This document shows positions 13,601 to 26,636 of a stretch of DNA of 64,000 bases, in pieces. The position numbers were made by a program, and so were the translations under genes. The stretch is from Hyaloperonospora brassicae (taxonomy: Eukaryota; Oomycota; Peronosporomycetes; Peronosporales; Peronosporaceae). The DNA lies in the NCBI GenBank assembly GCA_947650285.1, contig CANTFL010000174.1, forward strand, positions 124,001-188,000, read 5' to 3'. Below the pieces are notes generated by a model. That model saw only the letters and a program-made list of their open reading frames with translations, searched no databases and was not told where the DNA came from. How positions within the stretch are numbered: position 1 is the stretch's first letter; each line of letters starts with the position of its first letter.

Positions 13601-16600
13601 TTATCATTATTGTAATATGCCGCGTCTACCTCATCTCGGTTCTTATTCTGTAGGATACAATGATGGTAGTCTATTGATAGAGCTTACATCCATATTTTAT
13701 GATAGGTGCAAACTTCATCATATTGTAAATTCACAGGTGGCACGATGCACCATACATCATCGAAATGAGTACAGGACTTTTGTTGGACGCATCTATATAC
13801 GTCAAGTTGTTAATGACGCATTACACCTTCAGTAAAAAAGACAGATCGCTTAAATTTAGGATTAATATCTAATTGCGTTTACAAGAACGCAATATGTGTC
13901 ACATAAAAATATACGCAAAACGATTGTTAGAAACGTAGCCATTAATAGAATTGCCGCGATCAACCTAAATATTGAACACAAAATGTGTCGTAAACCATGT
14001 TTTCTTACCGGTTACACCCCCCGGGGTATTCCATGGATCATATGATTGTGTAGAGAGCGACACTAGCTTGTTGTCATAGACTATGAAAAGTACCCTATCT
14101 CGTTGATATACCGATCGATAATATTATCATATCTACATTGATACGATAACTCTACAAGAACATAACGACAAAGCTAATTGAAATGAAGTAGGACTACTCT
14201 AATTCAACCGTTAGAAGACAAAGAAGCGCACATAACAATGAACTGAGATGTACGCTTTGGCGCAAGATAGTATAATGCATCTTCTTATAAAATATTATCT
14301 TGACCATTAAAAGTCGCAGTGTACATCGATCTTATACTTCCCACGACCACGGCAATCGTTGAGAGACTCGCATTCATCAATAAATAGACTTTGAATGCAG
14401 ATTATTGTTGGAGGAAATAGCAACATGTATACTTACAACTATAGTATATGACAGAAGGGTCTCAACACTCTGCATGAACAGTTCCATTCCCGCATCAGGA
14501 TGTGATAGTTGCCGGAATTAGATCCAAGCATGAAAATATGGCACTCTTTGGCAGAACATCTCTCTAAATCTTCTTTTTCTAAATCATTTCTGATAACATA
14601 CAGTTCAATGATGAAAACTGATTTTCATTGGGTACCATTCGCACTCCACTTAAGACTTCATGAAAATAGAATTAACGATAGACATGATGAGGTATTGACC
14701 CCCAAAGGTGTCGTATTAATTATCATGCTGGAGACAGCGTGTCGATGGTGGAGACCTGCCGACGACGAATTGAACGCTTCTCCATGACATATTATTCATT
14801 ACCGTCTGTTCATCGACCGTGTTCTGAGCGATCTTATCCTCATACAGATTTTACTGCATAAAACGAAGACGACAGCCTATAATCACCCTTATCGTCGTTT
14901 CTTAACCCGGTATCATCGAATCATACGATCAACGCATGATCACCCACTTAAGTAGTTATATTGAGGGTACCGGTTTCCATACATTCACTGTTGAATCCTC
15001 GTGTGTTGCAGCAGATAGTACTGTCAAAGCATTATTGGTTTTTTGCTTATTACTTACCATGAGATCGCAAATCTACGAACTTTATAACATAAAGGTTCTC
15101 TTCAAAATTCAGTATTTTTCTATTTCTAGATCGAGTGAGATCCATATGTGCTCTACAGTTCGTAAAATATTTACGCTATCGATGAAGTCATTCCCGTCGG
15201 CGCAGAAGGATCAAGCATCTAACCTTATCCGATATTCGCAAGGCTTTAAACGACTCAGTTAAAATCTCAGTATCGATATAATATTAATTTAAATCGTACT
15301 TTAGAGCTTTCTATATTAAAAGTTTCTTATGATCTTTTCCTTATCTCTTGATGCTCGAAAGCTTGTTATTATTTTAATCTTGCACTTTATAAAGATAAGA
15401 GGTCCTAGCAACGCCATAACATCAATTAAAACCTACTATCGACTTTGCATTCAATGAAGGACTTCTGTGCTGGTGACTGGTAAATCGATTTTTCTTCTAC
15501 ATACATTATCCCATCGTCAGTGTTTATATTCCAATTGCCGTGACGTATTTATATGGCAGGCTATCGGCGCCGTCTGTGCTATTGCACAGCCTCTTTCCAT
15601 TTGCTTTTTAAAGTGTGGATGATTGTATCAATGTTAAGTTGTGAAGTCGCGATATCAACAATTTAACAATTGCGGTCTATGCACTCATTTACACCAATCA
15701 CACAGAGCTTTTAATGGGTCAGAGCCGTTCGTCAGGTAGCATAAGACATACCGGCAATTTGCGCCGTAACGCCAGAAAGCTACCAGGCAAATTCTGTGGT
15801 AACACTTTTGGTTAAAATGTCATTATGGTAAAGAATCCCTAGTCACTTAAGTCGAGATTAATGGAATCTTCATCTCACTATAAGTCTAGAAAACTATGAT
15901 AGTCTCACTCTGCGCTTATCGATGTCACGGATCGCCTGTGGCGAGAGGCATGGTTATCTGCATCGAAATTTCGATGAAATCATCAAGCTTTCATTGTGTA
16001 ATTAAGGTTGAGCGGTGTCTAAAATATCTTTAATGTCCATTAGTCACCAAGTTCACGAAGTGACATATTATTTGTCTTTTAAAATGCACAGTGCGGTAAG
16101 AAATAACTTACCCATTCGGTCAACAACACGCAGTAACTGATTCTTAGTAGAAACTTGGCACCAAAATGACTGTTCCTATTAATTTATCTTTATCGGTAAA
16201 ATTTATCCGACACACATCTCTAGCCTTTGGACAATACGTCACATTGTTGCGATGTTGCAAATATGTCTAATTTACGTATGTAGCTTTTCTTATTGTGCTG
16301 ACAATATTTTCTGTTATTCTTTTATGACAATAGATGAGGAACAAATCGAATGTCAAGCGTAGTATTATCTCTTTGAAAGATTTTGCACCTCGAGGTAACA
16401 TGTATATATGATAGAAAGATATTTTGACCTACACATATCCAGATCCAATGTCTCAAGACCGCATTCAATTGCAGTCGGAGTGGATTGTCGATATCGAGTC
16501 GACACAAGACCTTATCATTCTTAAATTCTCCTCTACCATCGCGAAGATCGTTGATAGAAGCTCCTCAGACGTCGGGATGCTAAAAATTTATGCTCGAAAT

Positions 16601-16785
16601 GATGAAATCCATTTGTGCACTGGGAAGTAAATTGATTAATTATTAAATGTTACTCAGCCAAAAAATAAACCTGAGACTAATTCTATTCCTATTTATAGAA
16701 TGGACCACCACATGCCGCCTTGTGCTGTCGGGATTTGGTCTCCCATCTTATTTGGTGGTCCACGCCAGATTGCCGTGATATTATC

Positions 16786-16905
16786 ATGCGAAGATCGCGG
16801 AGCAGGACATCGCGTCACCTAAGATCACGTCACTTAAAATTACATCTTCCAAGGATTCATCATTTAAGATCGCGTACCCAAAATTGCATAATCTAAATAC
16901 GCGGT
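16786..16905 (+). repeat. Degenerate 15-bp repeat in coding phase
   Basis: A run of imperfect 15-nt units reads as a pentapeptide-like series on the plus strand (ASPKI, TSLKI, TSSKD, SSFKI, AYPKL). The reading frame stays open for roughly 90 codons, from just after a TGA near 16775 to a TGA near 17052. It has no good start codon and no recognisable family. It could be a relic of a repeat-containing gene or a decayed minisatellite. Confidence 0.35.
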
Positions 16906-18558
16906 TTCCAATGACCTCAGCTTGCGGTGATGCACATTACATTTTGTGGCTCAGACCTACTGCAAAAAAAACTTTATCGCAGAATGATCAGCGTTTCCAA
17001 CTTCTTAATCCTCTTCACCACAGTACTACATTGTCGAGGTATGCGCGTTGACGCCTACAACAAGTAGCCATTCGATCTTGTAAGCAATTGTTTTCTTATC
17101 AGGAGTTTTTTGTACACAATAACATTCGCTAAACCTTTAGAACTCATAGTTTCCTCGCTAAACTTTGACGTGACCAGTCTGCTTTTTCAAAGAATCTCGA
17201 TTGAGGAAGTTAATACTGCTAACTTTGTGTAGCGACCGCTAATTCTTACCAACGGAGTTTGCTTGCATCTCGGGAAAGCTGTTTACTCACCTAGCTATAA
17301 TTGCACAAAGCGAGGTTTCGATTTTACAATCTATTGATAAATTAAGCACTTTGTTCTTCATCAAACTCAAGGGAACAACGCAACTTCTTTGACCTTTTAA
17401 TTCTCGCAGCCTATTGTTGTCCTCCGTCAAATATAGTTTTCCACGAGAACTTCGGCTTAGCGCAAATGCCTTTTTCTTTGCATCCTCGGCGGTCTAGAGC
17501 TGAGCAGCTGTCAGTGTGTGTTTTACGCTTAGCGGCCTGAATTGCTGCAACCATGCCTTTGACTATTTTTGATGCCAATTGTATAAATACAGACTCCTTC
17601 TTGGCGCCATTTTTCATCGCGATCGCGGTCACACTCCTTGCACTGTATATTCACAATAATCTGAATTTTGTAAGGTTCGCCATCTTCTGGTGATCTGGTA
17701 TCGGTGTCCGCGTAAGTCGCATCGGGACGAGTCGATTTTCGACTGGTTCGCGCTATTATAATTAGGCTGATGCTGTTTAAGATTTACTAGGTTGTGGAGA
17801 TGCCACTAAGAAGAAGACAGCTTCCGGCGGTTGTGAAAATCAAAAAGTGATCTGAAGTCAAATTTTTCCTATCTTGAAAACGAATCATAGTAGATGGCAT
17901 GGACTCATAGCCACCAATTTCGTGCTTAGTTTTCACAGCTTATTATTTTACTTACCACCGGGTTATTGCGTCTTGCAATATATATTAAGTAAAACCGCTT
18001 TTTTATGTGCAGAATGAAAACGATTGCGTGGTTGTGGTTGTGGGGGACGTAACTGCGGGCGGTTCGCAGTCCTGGTGAGCCCCATACACCAGGTCGTGAG
18101 TGTCAGTATAACTAATGTCATACAGCAGGACTTAAATCCGCGTTTAACCGCGTGGATCTTCCTTCCAAACGACTGAGCCAACCTGTTGCTTCGTCAATAT
18201 CGCTAGAATACCTACACATAACCCCGCCTAAGAACAATACAACTAGTGCTAATAAACAGTAAAGATCCTGCACATGGCGATGAGTCATCAATCGCTAACA
18301 GATGCACCGTGCATTTCGTAAATACCCATTAAAAGATTGAAGCGGAGATCGATTACACAAATCCTATGGCTGATTTTGGTTTCGGGAGGAAAACAAACTA
18401 ATCGTGTACATTAAGCAAATGTTTTTACTGCGAAAAGCTTTTTCCCGTAGTGAGGTTGTCACAAATTACGTATAATAGTGACAGGTAAGAAATCGATATT
18501 GATGACTGATCTATTGCAATAATAATTCGATCATTTATACAAAGCAAATCTAAATAAA

Positions 18559-18574
18559 TATATATATATATATA
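18559..18574. repeat. Short (AT)n tract
   Basis: Sixteen bases of alternating A and T. Confidence 0.9.
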
Positions 18575-18858
18575 GCTTACAATTTTCGGTCAATATAAGC
18601 AACCCTTCTATCTTCTATGTCATGAAAAAGCGCTTATACTTACTCGTAATTTTGCCTATGAGCCACGATAGTATCAAGTGTCGTGGTTTGAGGTCGCATC
18701 GCCTTATAATGGCAAAATCTAATATGACATAAAGAATCACAAAGGAAGTCTGTTGAGCGATAAGCCTTATCGGAAGCATCCTTCATAGATTTATGACCTG
18801 TTCCCTCACAAGCTCATGTGTGTATCCACAGAGGCAATCGAGATGTCAGCTTAATCAT

Positions 18859-19319
18859 GTAACGGGGCACACTGCTCACCAATTTGTCGGTCAGCTTATG
18901 TATTACACGCAACTAGTCGAGTGTACTTACAGACGTCACCTATACGTGAGCGCTGGAGGAATCTAGTGAGAAAAATGAGCAAAGGATGAACTGATAAGAA
19001 GTAGAAGAACAATTTAATCATAAACTTTATATATTTCACATTTTGGTCTTACTTAAAAAAACACTGAAATGAAAACGTCAATGTGACTTTCCCGCTCATG
19101 ATCCATCGCGCGCGTCTAGCAGCGATTGGTGGTTGATTTGGTTGATGTAGCGTTGATATCGACCAACAAGTTAAGCAACCAAGAATATTACCCTCGGGGG
19201 TGATATTCCGCCAACATTAAATCTTCTCGGGTAATGTTGATTGAACATTGTCTTAACGAATAATACTCGAAAATCAATTCATTTATTGTAATATGATGTA
19301 ATTGGATCACCCCGTTACA
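18859..19319 (-). repeat. 3' LTR of the old gypsy element
   Basis: On the plus strand it begins TGTAACGGGGCAC and ends CCCCGTTACA. It shares with the right LTR the block around GCGCGCGTCTAGCAGCGATTGG and paired hairpins (AATATTACC with GGTGATATT, and AACATTA with TAATGTT). Confidence 0.85.
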
Positions 19320-19639
19320 TCACTCTTCTGAACCGTCGGTCAACGTAGTGAGTAATTGATTGATTGATTAACAATAGATTGGCCATCATTTGGTCGCTGT
19401 GGGGGAAAGAGGAGACATTTGCTAAAATTGACCATCTCATTTCAGTATTTTACTGCATGACGAGTACGTCAATGCGCTTCCCGAGCAAGATCGTGTTTGA
19501 AGCGGCTGCACGGATGCGTGCATCAGGAGAGGAAGCAAATGACGACTCGGCAACAGGCGTGTTCTCGCCTGCTGTTGCTGATATGCAGCTTGCAATACTT
19601 TATGTTGCAGGTGCACCTGGTCATCCACGTGTATCTTTT

Positions 19640-21230
19640 CATTAGCAACTTCGGCTGCGGGTGGTAGTCCTATGAAGTTGAACCCGACACAGAGGTGATC
19701 GACACGGGCGAGTCGGATCCCCCGTCCGAATCGAAGTCACCCGAAAAGTCCGACCGCAAGGCTGTGGGTGCGAGCACGACGGCTTCTGTGCCTCGCGGTA
19801 GTCTTGATAAGACTCTGCGCCGTGATTGCTCGGCTTTTCCAACGAATATGAGGACTTGTCGCGGCGATCGAGCCGATTGCACTCACATTCATATGATGCG
19901 AGTGAGACACATGATCGCGTTAGTCGTCGTGACGATACCGATGACAATTCACGGAGTCATCGTAGCTGTAGCAACCCCAGTAATTGCGGCGATCGAAATG
20001 CCATTAATAATGTCGATACTACGTAAGAGGAGCGAGATCGTAACGCGTTAGGATTTACGATTATTTTTGAAAACAAACAAGAGATATCTGTTCAACTCAA
20101 TATGAGGCAGTGCTATGTTTATACCACTGGTAACTGTCGGATCTCACTCTTAAATTTCTTCAAGGCTCAATGGTATTGATGTCAGTGCGAGTTATAATCG
20201 CACTAAACATAAGTATTACATCGATGTCTCCTTTCGACATCGATGGGACCTCGGCAACCGCAAAACGTACGATGGTTCGTTGGTGCAGGCGTGAAAATTA
20301 TTAATCGGCAACTTTGAAAATGTTGCGCGTGAAGCTTGGTTCAACAAACTTTATAATGCTTGCAATAAGTTAAAAGAGAAGTCGCCAGCGGGTGATATGT
20401 ATAGATTGCACCGATTTTCTCGAGAGGCGTGTTTACCTTGCCTCTCGTGGGATGAGTAGTGTCAGAGTTGCGTTGACAACTCTGTTTGTGCCCCTAGTGA
20501 GACGTCCCTCCCTAATCAGCCGTATTTGAGGTATTGCATCTCGGTTGAGATAAACAAAGAGATTGAGAATTTAATATACTTTTTCGAAAGCGTCGGAAGT
20601 TGTTCGACGATGGCCCTTCATCATTAATTGGTGCGTCTCGTCCTACTGCTTGACGAGAGCGAGAGCATTTACCATCAGCTGAGAGTGTAAATATGAGCTG
20701 CTCCACGCGGGTGATATCTTCGCTACTGGACGAGGTAAGTCGTCCTAAATCCTAAATCGTTGCGGTGGTTCAAGATACGCTACACAAGGAAGCGTTGACC
20801 ACCGTGTGAGTCCACCAAAGGATTTGGTGCAGGCGGAAAACCTTTTTTAAGTTGTTCGACTGATCATCTCGACCAACACGAGATGGATCGCGCAATCGCT
20901 ATCTTGCGCGAGGTTTTATATCTCGAGAAAAGCAGATGCTATGCTTTGATTTATTCTGTGCGGAAGAACCGCAAATATCGGGAACCAATCGTGCGAAGGA
21001 TCTTGCTGAGTACGCCCTCGCACAGCTTCAGGTCGAGCGGGATGTCTATCCCTCGTTGAAGAGCTAACGACAGCTTGCAGGGAGATCTCTCAGTTGATTG
21101 AGGTCTCCTCATTACACGTTTATACTGGTTGCCTGAAGCGCGAGCGAAAAACATGATGTAGATTTTTGAGCGCGGGGGATATCTATATCCTACGAAGAAG
21201 GCTCGTACTGACAGTACGACCTAAGCCTCC
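19640..21230 (+). pseudogene. Remnant of the antisense ORF region in the old element
   Basis: Read on the plus strand (antisense to the old element), this segment matches the antisense genes of the young elements in patches. There is a Ser/Pro-rich acidic part near 19695-19760, the block around the Cys cluster near 20400-20500 (the bases for GTTGACAACTCTG correspond to GTTGACAATTCGC in the young copy), and the coiled-coil part near 20990-21130 (CGCACAGCTTCAGGT). Stops and indels break every frame. On the opposite strand near 20700-20810 the chromodomain is still recognisable (RILNH, YLVQ) but has in-frame stops. The antisense region was therefore present in the common ancestor of the two families. 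Confidence 0.6.
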
Positions 21231-22455
21231 CCACGTAAAACGTAGGATGCGTGCGCATCCTACGTGGCAATTCGATCGTGTACGCATTGCTTTTGCGGTG
21301 CAACACACGAAATGGCCCAATATATTTCGGCAGTAGTAAACTACTGCCGACACTAGTGACTGCATGTCCAGGTAAGTTTACCGTAGACAGTAGTACTAGG
21401 TCGTTAACCTTAAATGAAAGAACATTTGCTCTTCCATTCTTGTCTGCGTTCCGTTTCTGGCGGTCCACCGCATTTGCGATGGAGTCCTGAACGAAACGGA
21501 CTACCGCTTCTCGAGTCAGTAGGAAGTTCTCTGCTGACTCTTTGTTTTGTCTTTCATTGTGCTTCGTGCGCACTGCTAAGAGATTGTTCTCTTCTTCGGC
21601 GAGGTTGTCTTCTTCCTCGCTGGCATTATCGTTGACGATGCTGAATATACCAGCATCGTCATCATCATCCGTGTCAGTAATAGCGTCATCGCTATTATTG
21701 AGGTGATTTTCTTCATCGATATCGATATGATCGACATTGGCATCATACGGGACGACGTTATCGTCGACACGTAATGAGCAAGAGTCTTGACGGGTTTTGC
21801 TCGAGCGAGTACCTATCCCACGTATCGAAGAGTCACACTCAAAAAAAGGCGAGCAGACGTGGATGGCAAAAGCCATTTACATAGAACGGTGAATGTTGGG
21901 TTGAAGCATGCACCGAATTGTTGATGGCAAATTTCACGATCGGTGGGAGTTCTCTTAAACTAGATCACGATTGGACGTGTCCTCGAAGGATCTCTTCGAG
22001 GACGCGGTTTACACGTTCCGTCTGATCATCTATTTTTGGGATGGTCAGATGTTGACATCGATTCACGCATTTTGAGCGATCGAAAAAGGGGATGTCAAAA
22101 CTCTGCCGTGTACCGAGGCTAACGGTAGAACACAAGTTCTTGGGGTAACCCGTGGAGTCTAAAACACGTGTCGATAAAGACACGATAACATCCCTGTGCC
22201 GTGGAACGGGGAAATCGAAGATGAATTCCATGGTAACGGACTGCCAGCACTCTTCCAGTACGGGTAGAGGCTGTGAGGGTTTACGGGATGAAGGGATGGT
22301 CTTCGCTCTTTGGGAATTCGCGCAAGCACGAAAGTGCTTGCGCACAACCGGATACTTGCGGGACCAGTAATGTCACGACTTACCGTGAAGTAAGTCTTTT
22401 CTCTCCCACGATGGTCACCTGTTGAGGCATCGTGACACTCATGCATAATGCGCAA
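21190..22455 (-). pseudogene. Decayed integrase and linker of the old element
   Basis: Overlapping minus-strand fragments in different frames match the young integrase. They include a zinc-finger part (MRIMHECHDASTGDHRGREK at 22159-22455), core fragments at 21965-22345 and the acidic linker plus post-integrase domain at 21190-21876 ([11 protein letters not shown], then [23 protein letters not shown]). Frameshifts separate them, so no functional integrase can be made. The 21190-21876 fragment keeps integrase tail and linker in one frame, which shows that the frame break at this junction in the young copies is a lesion rather than a design feature. Confidence 0.85.
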
Positions 22456-22572
22456 GCGCGATTCGTTATGAGCAGTAACGACGACACGAAATGTGACGCT
22501 GGCAACGGCTGTGTAGTACAGCAGCTCGTTGCGTTCAATGTATCAATACGATGAAAAACGGTACAAAGCCGA

Positions 22573-24360
22573 TTAATCTTTAAACCATTTACGAGTTATA
22601 TTTGCCAGATGATCCATCCAGCGCTGAAGATTCTTATCTCCTGCGCAGGCTTTCCTTACGTCTTCAAGTAACTTTGACGACGGCACACTGACTGTTGTTG
22701 TCGCAACAGTGGGCGTATTCTCACTGTTGGGTTGCGCACCCGGCTCTAAATCGGGTCGGCGCGCAAGCGCATCATCAACGACGTTCAGTCTCCCTGATTT
22801 AAAATCCACGGAGAAGTTATATTCCGCGAATAAAGACAGCTACCTTGCCATTCCATTCTTTTGAAGAGGTGTGTACTGTTTACGGTCGTGCGTAGTGGCG
22901 CATGGTCCCTACAGACGATGAAAGGTCTATATCTTAAGAAGTAGACACGAAACTTTGCTAGTGCGTATTTCGTAGCAAGAGGTTACTTGTCATGCACTGG
23001 GTAAATAAGATCATCTGCTTGCAGATGGCGCGATTTATATCATATGACGCGCTCTGCGCCATATGTATCAAAATGCACAATGTAACAGCCGATCGCAAAA
23101 TCGCTGGCGTCACAGACCACATGAAATGGTCTGTCCTGGTCTGCAATCGCCAAGATGGCCGATTGCATCATGCTTTGCTTGATACCTTCGAAGGAACGCT
23201 GGCACTCAGCGTTCCATGACCATTTGACATTTTTCTTGAGTAAACAAGAACGATGTACCGTCATTTCGGCGTATTTGCGCGAGTACTTGTGCAAGTACGC
23301 CGCTAGACCAAGGAACTTCCTTAGTCCCTTGACATCGACTGGCACTGGCCAGTCGGTGATCGCCTTGATCTTCTCGGGATCGAGGCGTACGCCGTGTTTA
23401 CCCACGATGCAACCAAGAATTGGTATTGCGCTAGCCGCGAATATACACTTCTTGAGGTTGGCGTACAACTTATGCTTGCGCATTAGCTGAAGAACCTGAC
23501 GACCGTGAGTTCTGTGAACTTCAACGTCCGTCTTCCCGTCCATAGCCCGGCTATGAACGAACACATCGTCGAAGTAACTCGGTGCGAAGTCTCGCACCGG
23601 TCTCAACAGATTTGTGACAAATCTGTTAAACGTAGCAGGGGCATTACTCAGCCCCTGTGGCATCACTAACCACTCCCACAGCATCCCGCTGGGGGTACTC
23701 ACTGCCGTGAACGGGATGTCTCGTTCACGCACGCGGATCTGATAGAATTCATCCATCAGATCCATGGAAGAAAAGATGGTACTCTTTGACATACCATCTA
23801 TGATTACGTCCTTCCTCGGTATCGGCGTCTGAGCCGGTACCGTTGCAGCATTCAACTTGTTAAATGCGTGCACTATCCGCCACCCTCCTGTAACCTTTCG
23901 CACACAGAAGGTTGGAGAGCTGTGCGGGGATGTTGATTCCCTCACATGGCCCGCTGCTAAGCGATCGGCAAAGAACTTGTCGATCGCTAGTACTTGTTCA
24001 CGAGGCAGTGGTCACTGCTTCATGACACTGTACTTCGAGCCCGGTTTGAGCTCGATCTCGTGTCGAGTGCCTTTGTCCTTAGGCAACTCGCAAGGTACGG
24101 AATCAGGGAACACATCCTTGAATTCGATCAAATCCTTATACAAAGGATTTGCCTGAAATGACTCCCAGGATTGAGACGTGTATCGCTCAATCCGAGTCTT
24201 CTCATCGAGGACACTTTCGTCCATCGATGAACTGCTGAGAACCCGTTCGTTCTCAGCAAATACTATTGCCGATCTAATAATGGCCACATACTCATCCTCC
24301 GTGACGAGTATGCAGATCTGCTTGACCTTGCCACTACGCAGATCATGCAAGAATCGTTTC
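22573..24360 (-). pseudogene. Reverse transcriptase and RNase H of the old element (partly open)
   Basis: The minus strand carries the N-terminal pol part (24012-24350), an uninterrupted 301-codon RT core (23040-23945) and a late RNase H / connection fragment (22573-22809). The RT core shows motif A (FSSMDLMDEFYQI), motif B (MPQGLSNAPATF) and an intact motif C (SYFDDVFVHS). The catalytic motif is therefore complete here, while both younger copies have a stop in it. Stops and frameshifts between fragments, including near 24010 and 22960, make the gene non-functional overall. As in other gypsy elements, RT would copy element RNA into DNA inside Gag particles. Confidence 0.88.
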
Positions 24361-24599
24361 GGTTAAGCGTTGGAAAATAGGTTCTCTCCAAAGTTAACGT
24401 CAGAGGCACAATCAGATCAAGCGTATAAGCGCCTACGCTTTATCATTCATTGACCAAGACGTTAAACGTCTCGGTTTGTTCATATGAACTTTTTCCACAG
24501 GTTGTTGAAGGCTTGTCCACTCAGGTTGCTGAAGGCCTAATTACTCAGCAAGTGACTCTTTCGTAATTTCTTCCTCAAGCCACGTGGGGACTTTTTCCC

Positions 24600-25350
24600 T
24601 TAACGTCTTCTGACCGTGGTTGTGCAGCCTTAGTCAGGTACTGATTACCTACGGCCGACTCTTCAGTCGACCTAGGATAATCTTGTTGCAGTTTCTGGGC
24701 AACCGGTTTGTTCTTCCTAGCATGTTGCCCACTATGCATCCACGTACCGTTCTACTCGGCTTATTTTGTGGTGGACCTTCGTCGCCGCCTGTACTTCTGT
24801 ACAGCCACCGGGAGCTTGCTCCACAGTGTAGTGATCAACTACACTGTGATCTTGTGCAGTCGTGCTAACGACCGTACCGCAAGTAAGGCCATCACACTCA
24901 CTCGCATTACATCCACACGCTTGTGGACGCTCCGATGACGTTCATCAGATGGCCATCTGATGAACAAGCGGCAGTCATCTTCACGGATCGATGCTGCCAG
25001 CTCACTCTTGGCTCGTACCTTCTGAGCCAAGTTATTCCCAGGATGACATCAAATATTGTCATCCAGATCTAGTACGATGAAGTCATCATCGTACTGTTCT
25101 CCCTCTAACGTATAGTGGATTCCTACCACACGTTTCTCAACGGTTATCGATGCGCCTGTTGCAAGGCGCACCGTCATCCTCATTAAAGGGATATCGCTCT
25201 CAATAATCTTGAGCCTACGTCCATCTAGTTACTGACGACTAACAAGGTCGTTCGACGCCCTACAGTTGACTAGATCCTAATTGACAAGTATTTTATTAAT
25301 TGCAACTTCAAGGTGATGAGTGATATCGCATCACCAGGTGCAGAGACACA
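24600..25350 (-). pseudogene. Decayed protease region of the old element
   Basis: Minus-strand nucleotide similarity to the protease ORF of the young copies is clear (for example around 24830-25240: DDCRLFIRWPSDERHRSVHKRV and flanks), but the frame is broken repeatedly. The area matching the protease active-site region lies near 25240-25260. No functional product is expected. Confidence 0.7.
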
Positions 25351-25507
25351 CAATAATTGTGTGTCAGGAGTATTTTTCGTCAAGAGATTTAACAACTTTC
25401 TTGAGGTTGCTGGATCAGTAGGTCTCGCCGCCTTTACTGGCCCCGATCATTTTATGATAGTCCGCTTCGCTGTTGCGGCTTTGCAACAGCGTTAGACCTA
25501 CGCAGAT

Positions 25508-26586
25508 TTACTTTTTGATATATGGCTGATCATTTCGCTCAATACTGTTTTTTACTGGTCGTGGGCCTCTACAATCGTATGCGCAGTGTCCTATCTTTTG
25601 ACAGCGATTGCACTTCTGCAATCGCTTGTTTTTTAAAAAACGAGTTCTCGCGCTCTCAACATAGCATAGTTCCATTGGTGATAGACTTCCAGTTTCTTTT
25701 TCTCTCTCTGAACGATAGGTAGTCAAATAAGTTTGAGCCTTTCTCTAACTAAATGATTCCTGTTCCGCCACTGAGATCGCTTGATCTAGTGTCTCCAATT
25801 CTAAACGGAACAGGTGGGTCTTGACGTGTCATTCAACTATCCCTGGATGGACACAGTGATTTTTGTGTTAATATCTATCAGGTTGGCAGTAATGAAACGA
25901 GAGAGGTATCGGATGTGCTGCGAGTAAGCTTGCACATCCTGTTTGCCCTGTCTGAGTTAAAAAAATCCACACGAGCCCGGTATTCGGCTCGTGGCGGCTC
26001 AAATGTTTGCCTGAGCCGAGCTTTAAAGATTACCAACGGATTCAATGAATACGGATCGTGGAGCTTGAGCCCTAAGGTCCAAGCTTTCACACGTCCAGCT
26101 AAGGTCGACTAGACGAATGCAACTCGCATTTAGTCGTCGACGATGCGACGAGACCTGATGAAATCGTCCAGCTTGACGAATTAGTTCAACAGGAATTCTT
26201 CCTTGAATTCGCTGTATACGTGGAGATGTCTATTTACAGGGTTTCGGGACGACACGTTTGTGTCGTCCCGCCCATAGCAGCTATGATTTGCTGCTGTCTC
26301 AACATCTCTATACGTCGAGCACCGAGCTCTTTTAATTGCTCTGCCTGTTTAGAGCCTTGCTGGTGAAGCAAGGCTACTTCTTCCTTTCGGAGACAGGTTC
26401 AATTTGAATAATTTTTTCTATAGCGGCATGTTGTTGGCCTCTTTCAAGAGACTCTAACACGGCGCTGATGGCGGTTTTGCCTACGGTAGAGCTCATGCGT
26501 TCTACCACACTTCAATTGATGTCACTCAGATGGCTAAAGCCTTCACACGTAACGTGAAAGCGTTCCTCTTCGTCCAACATGTTCAT
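25508..26586 (-). pseudogene. Decayed gag of the old element
   Basis: The start codon corresponds to 26584-26586 (MNMLDEE-like start). The 25878-26090 fragment carries the retrotransposon Gag core (ARLRQTFEPPRAEYRARV), and 25508-25726 carries a CCHC zinc knuckle (CNRCQKIGHCAYDC). Several frame breaks separate them. Just beyond the end, near 25467-25490, the hairpin found at the gag-protease junction of the young elements is still present (stem arms CGCTGTTGC and GCAACAGCG). Confidence 0.8.
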
Positions 26587-26636
26587 TTCGAATATGGTGG
26601 TTGTGGCCGTTGGACGGGCTACAAAGTGCTACGAGA

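Larger units (their letters stand above)
715..18858. other. AT-rich region without recognisable genes
   Basis: About 18 kb of AT-rich sequence lies between two LTRs. Open frames are short (the longest is 121 codons, at 9506-9871), lack recognisable domains and look like chance frames in low-GC DNA. I saw no LTR, TIR, tRNA or rRNA signal and no obvious large internal duplication. Weakly structured items are an AT microsatellite near 4618, a degenerate 15-bp repeat near 16790, a 10-bp inverted repeat (TGGACCACCA) around 16699-16764 and a slightly more GC-rich 73-codon minus-strand frame at 17411-17632 that matches nothing I recognise. It may be deeply decayed transposon sequence or a gene-poor AT-rich isochore; this cannot be decided from the sequence alone. 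Confidence 0.6.
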
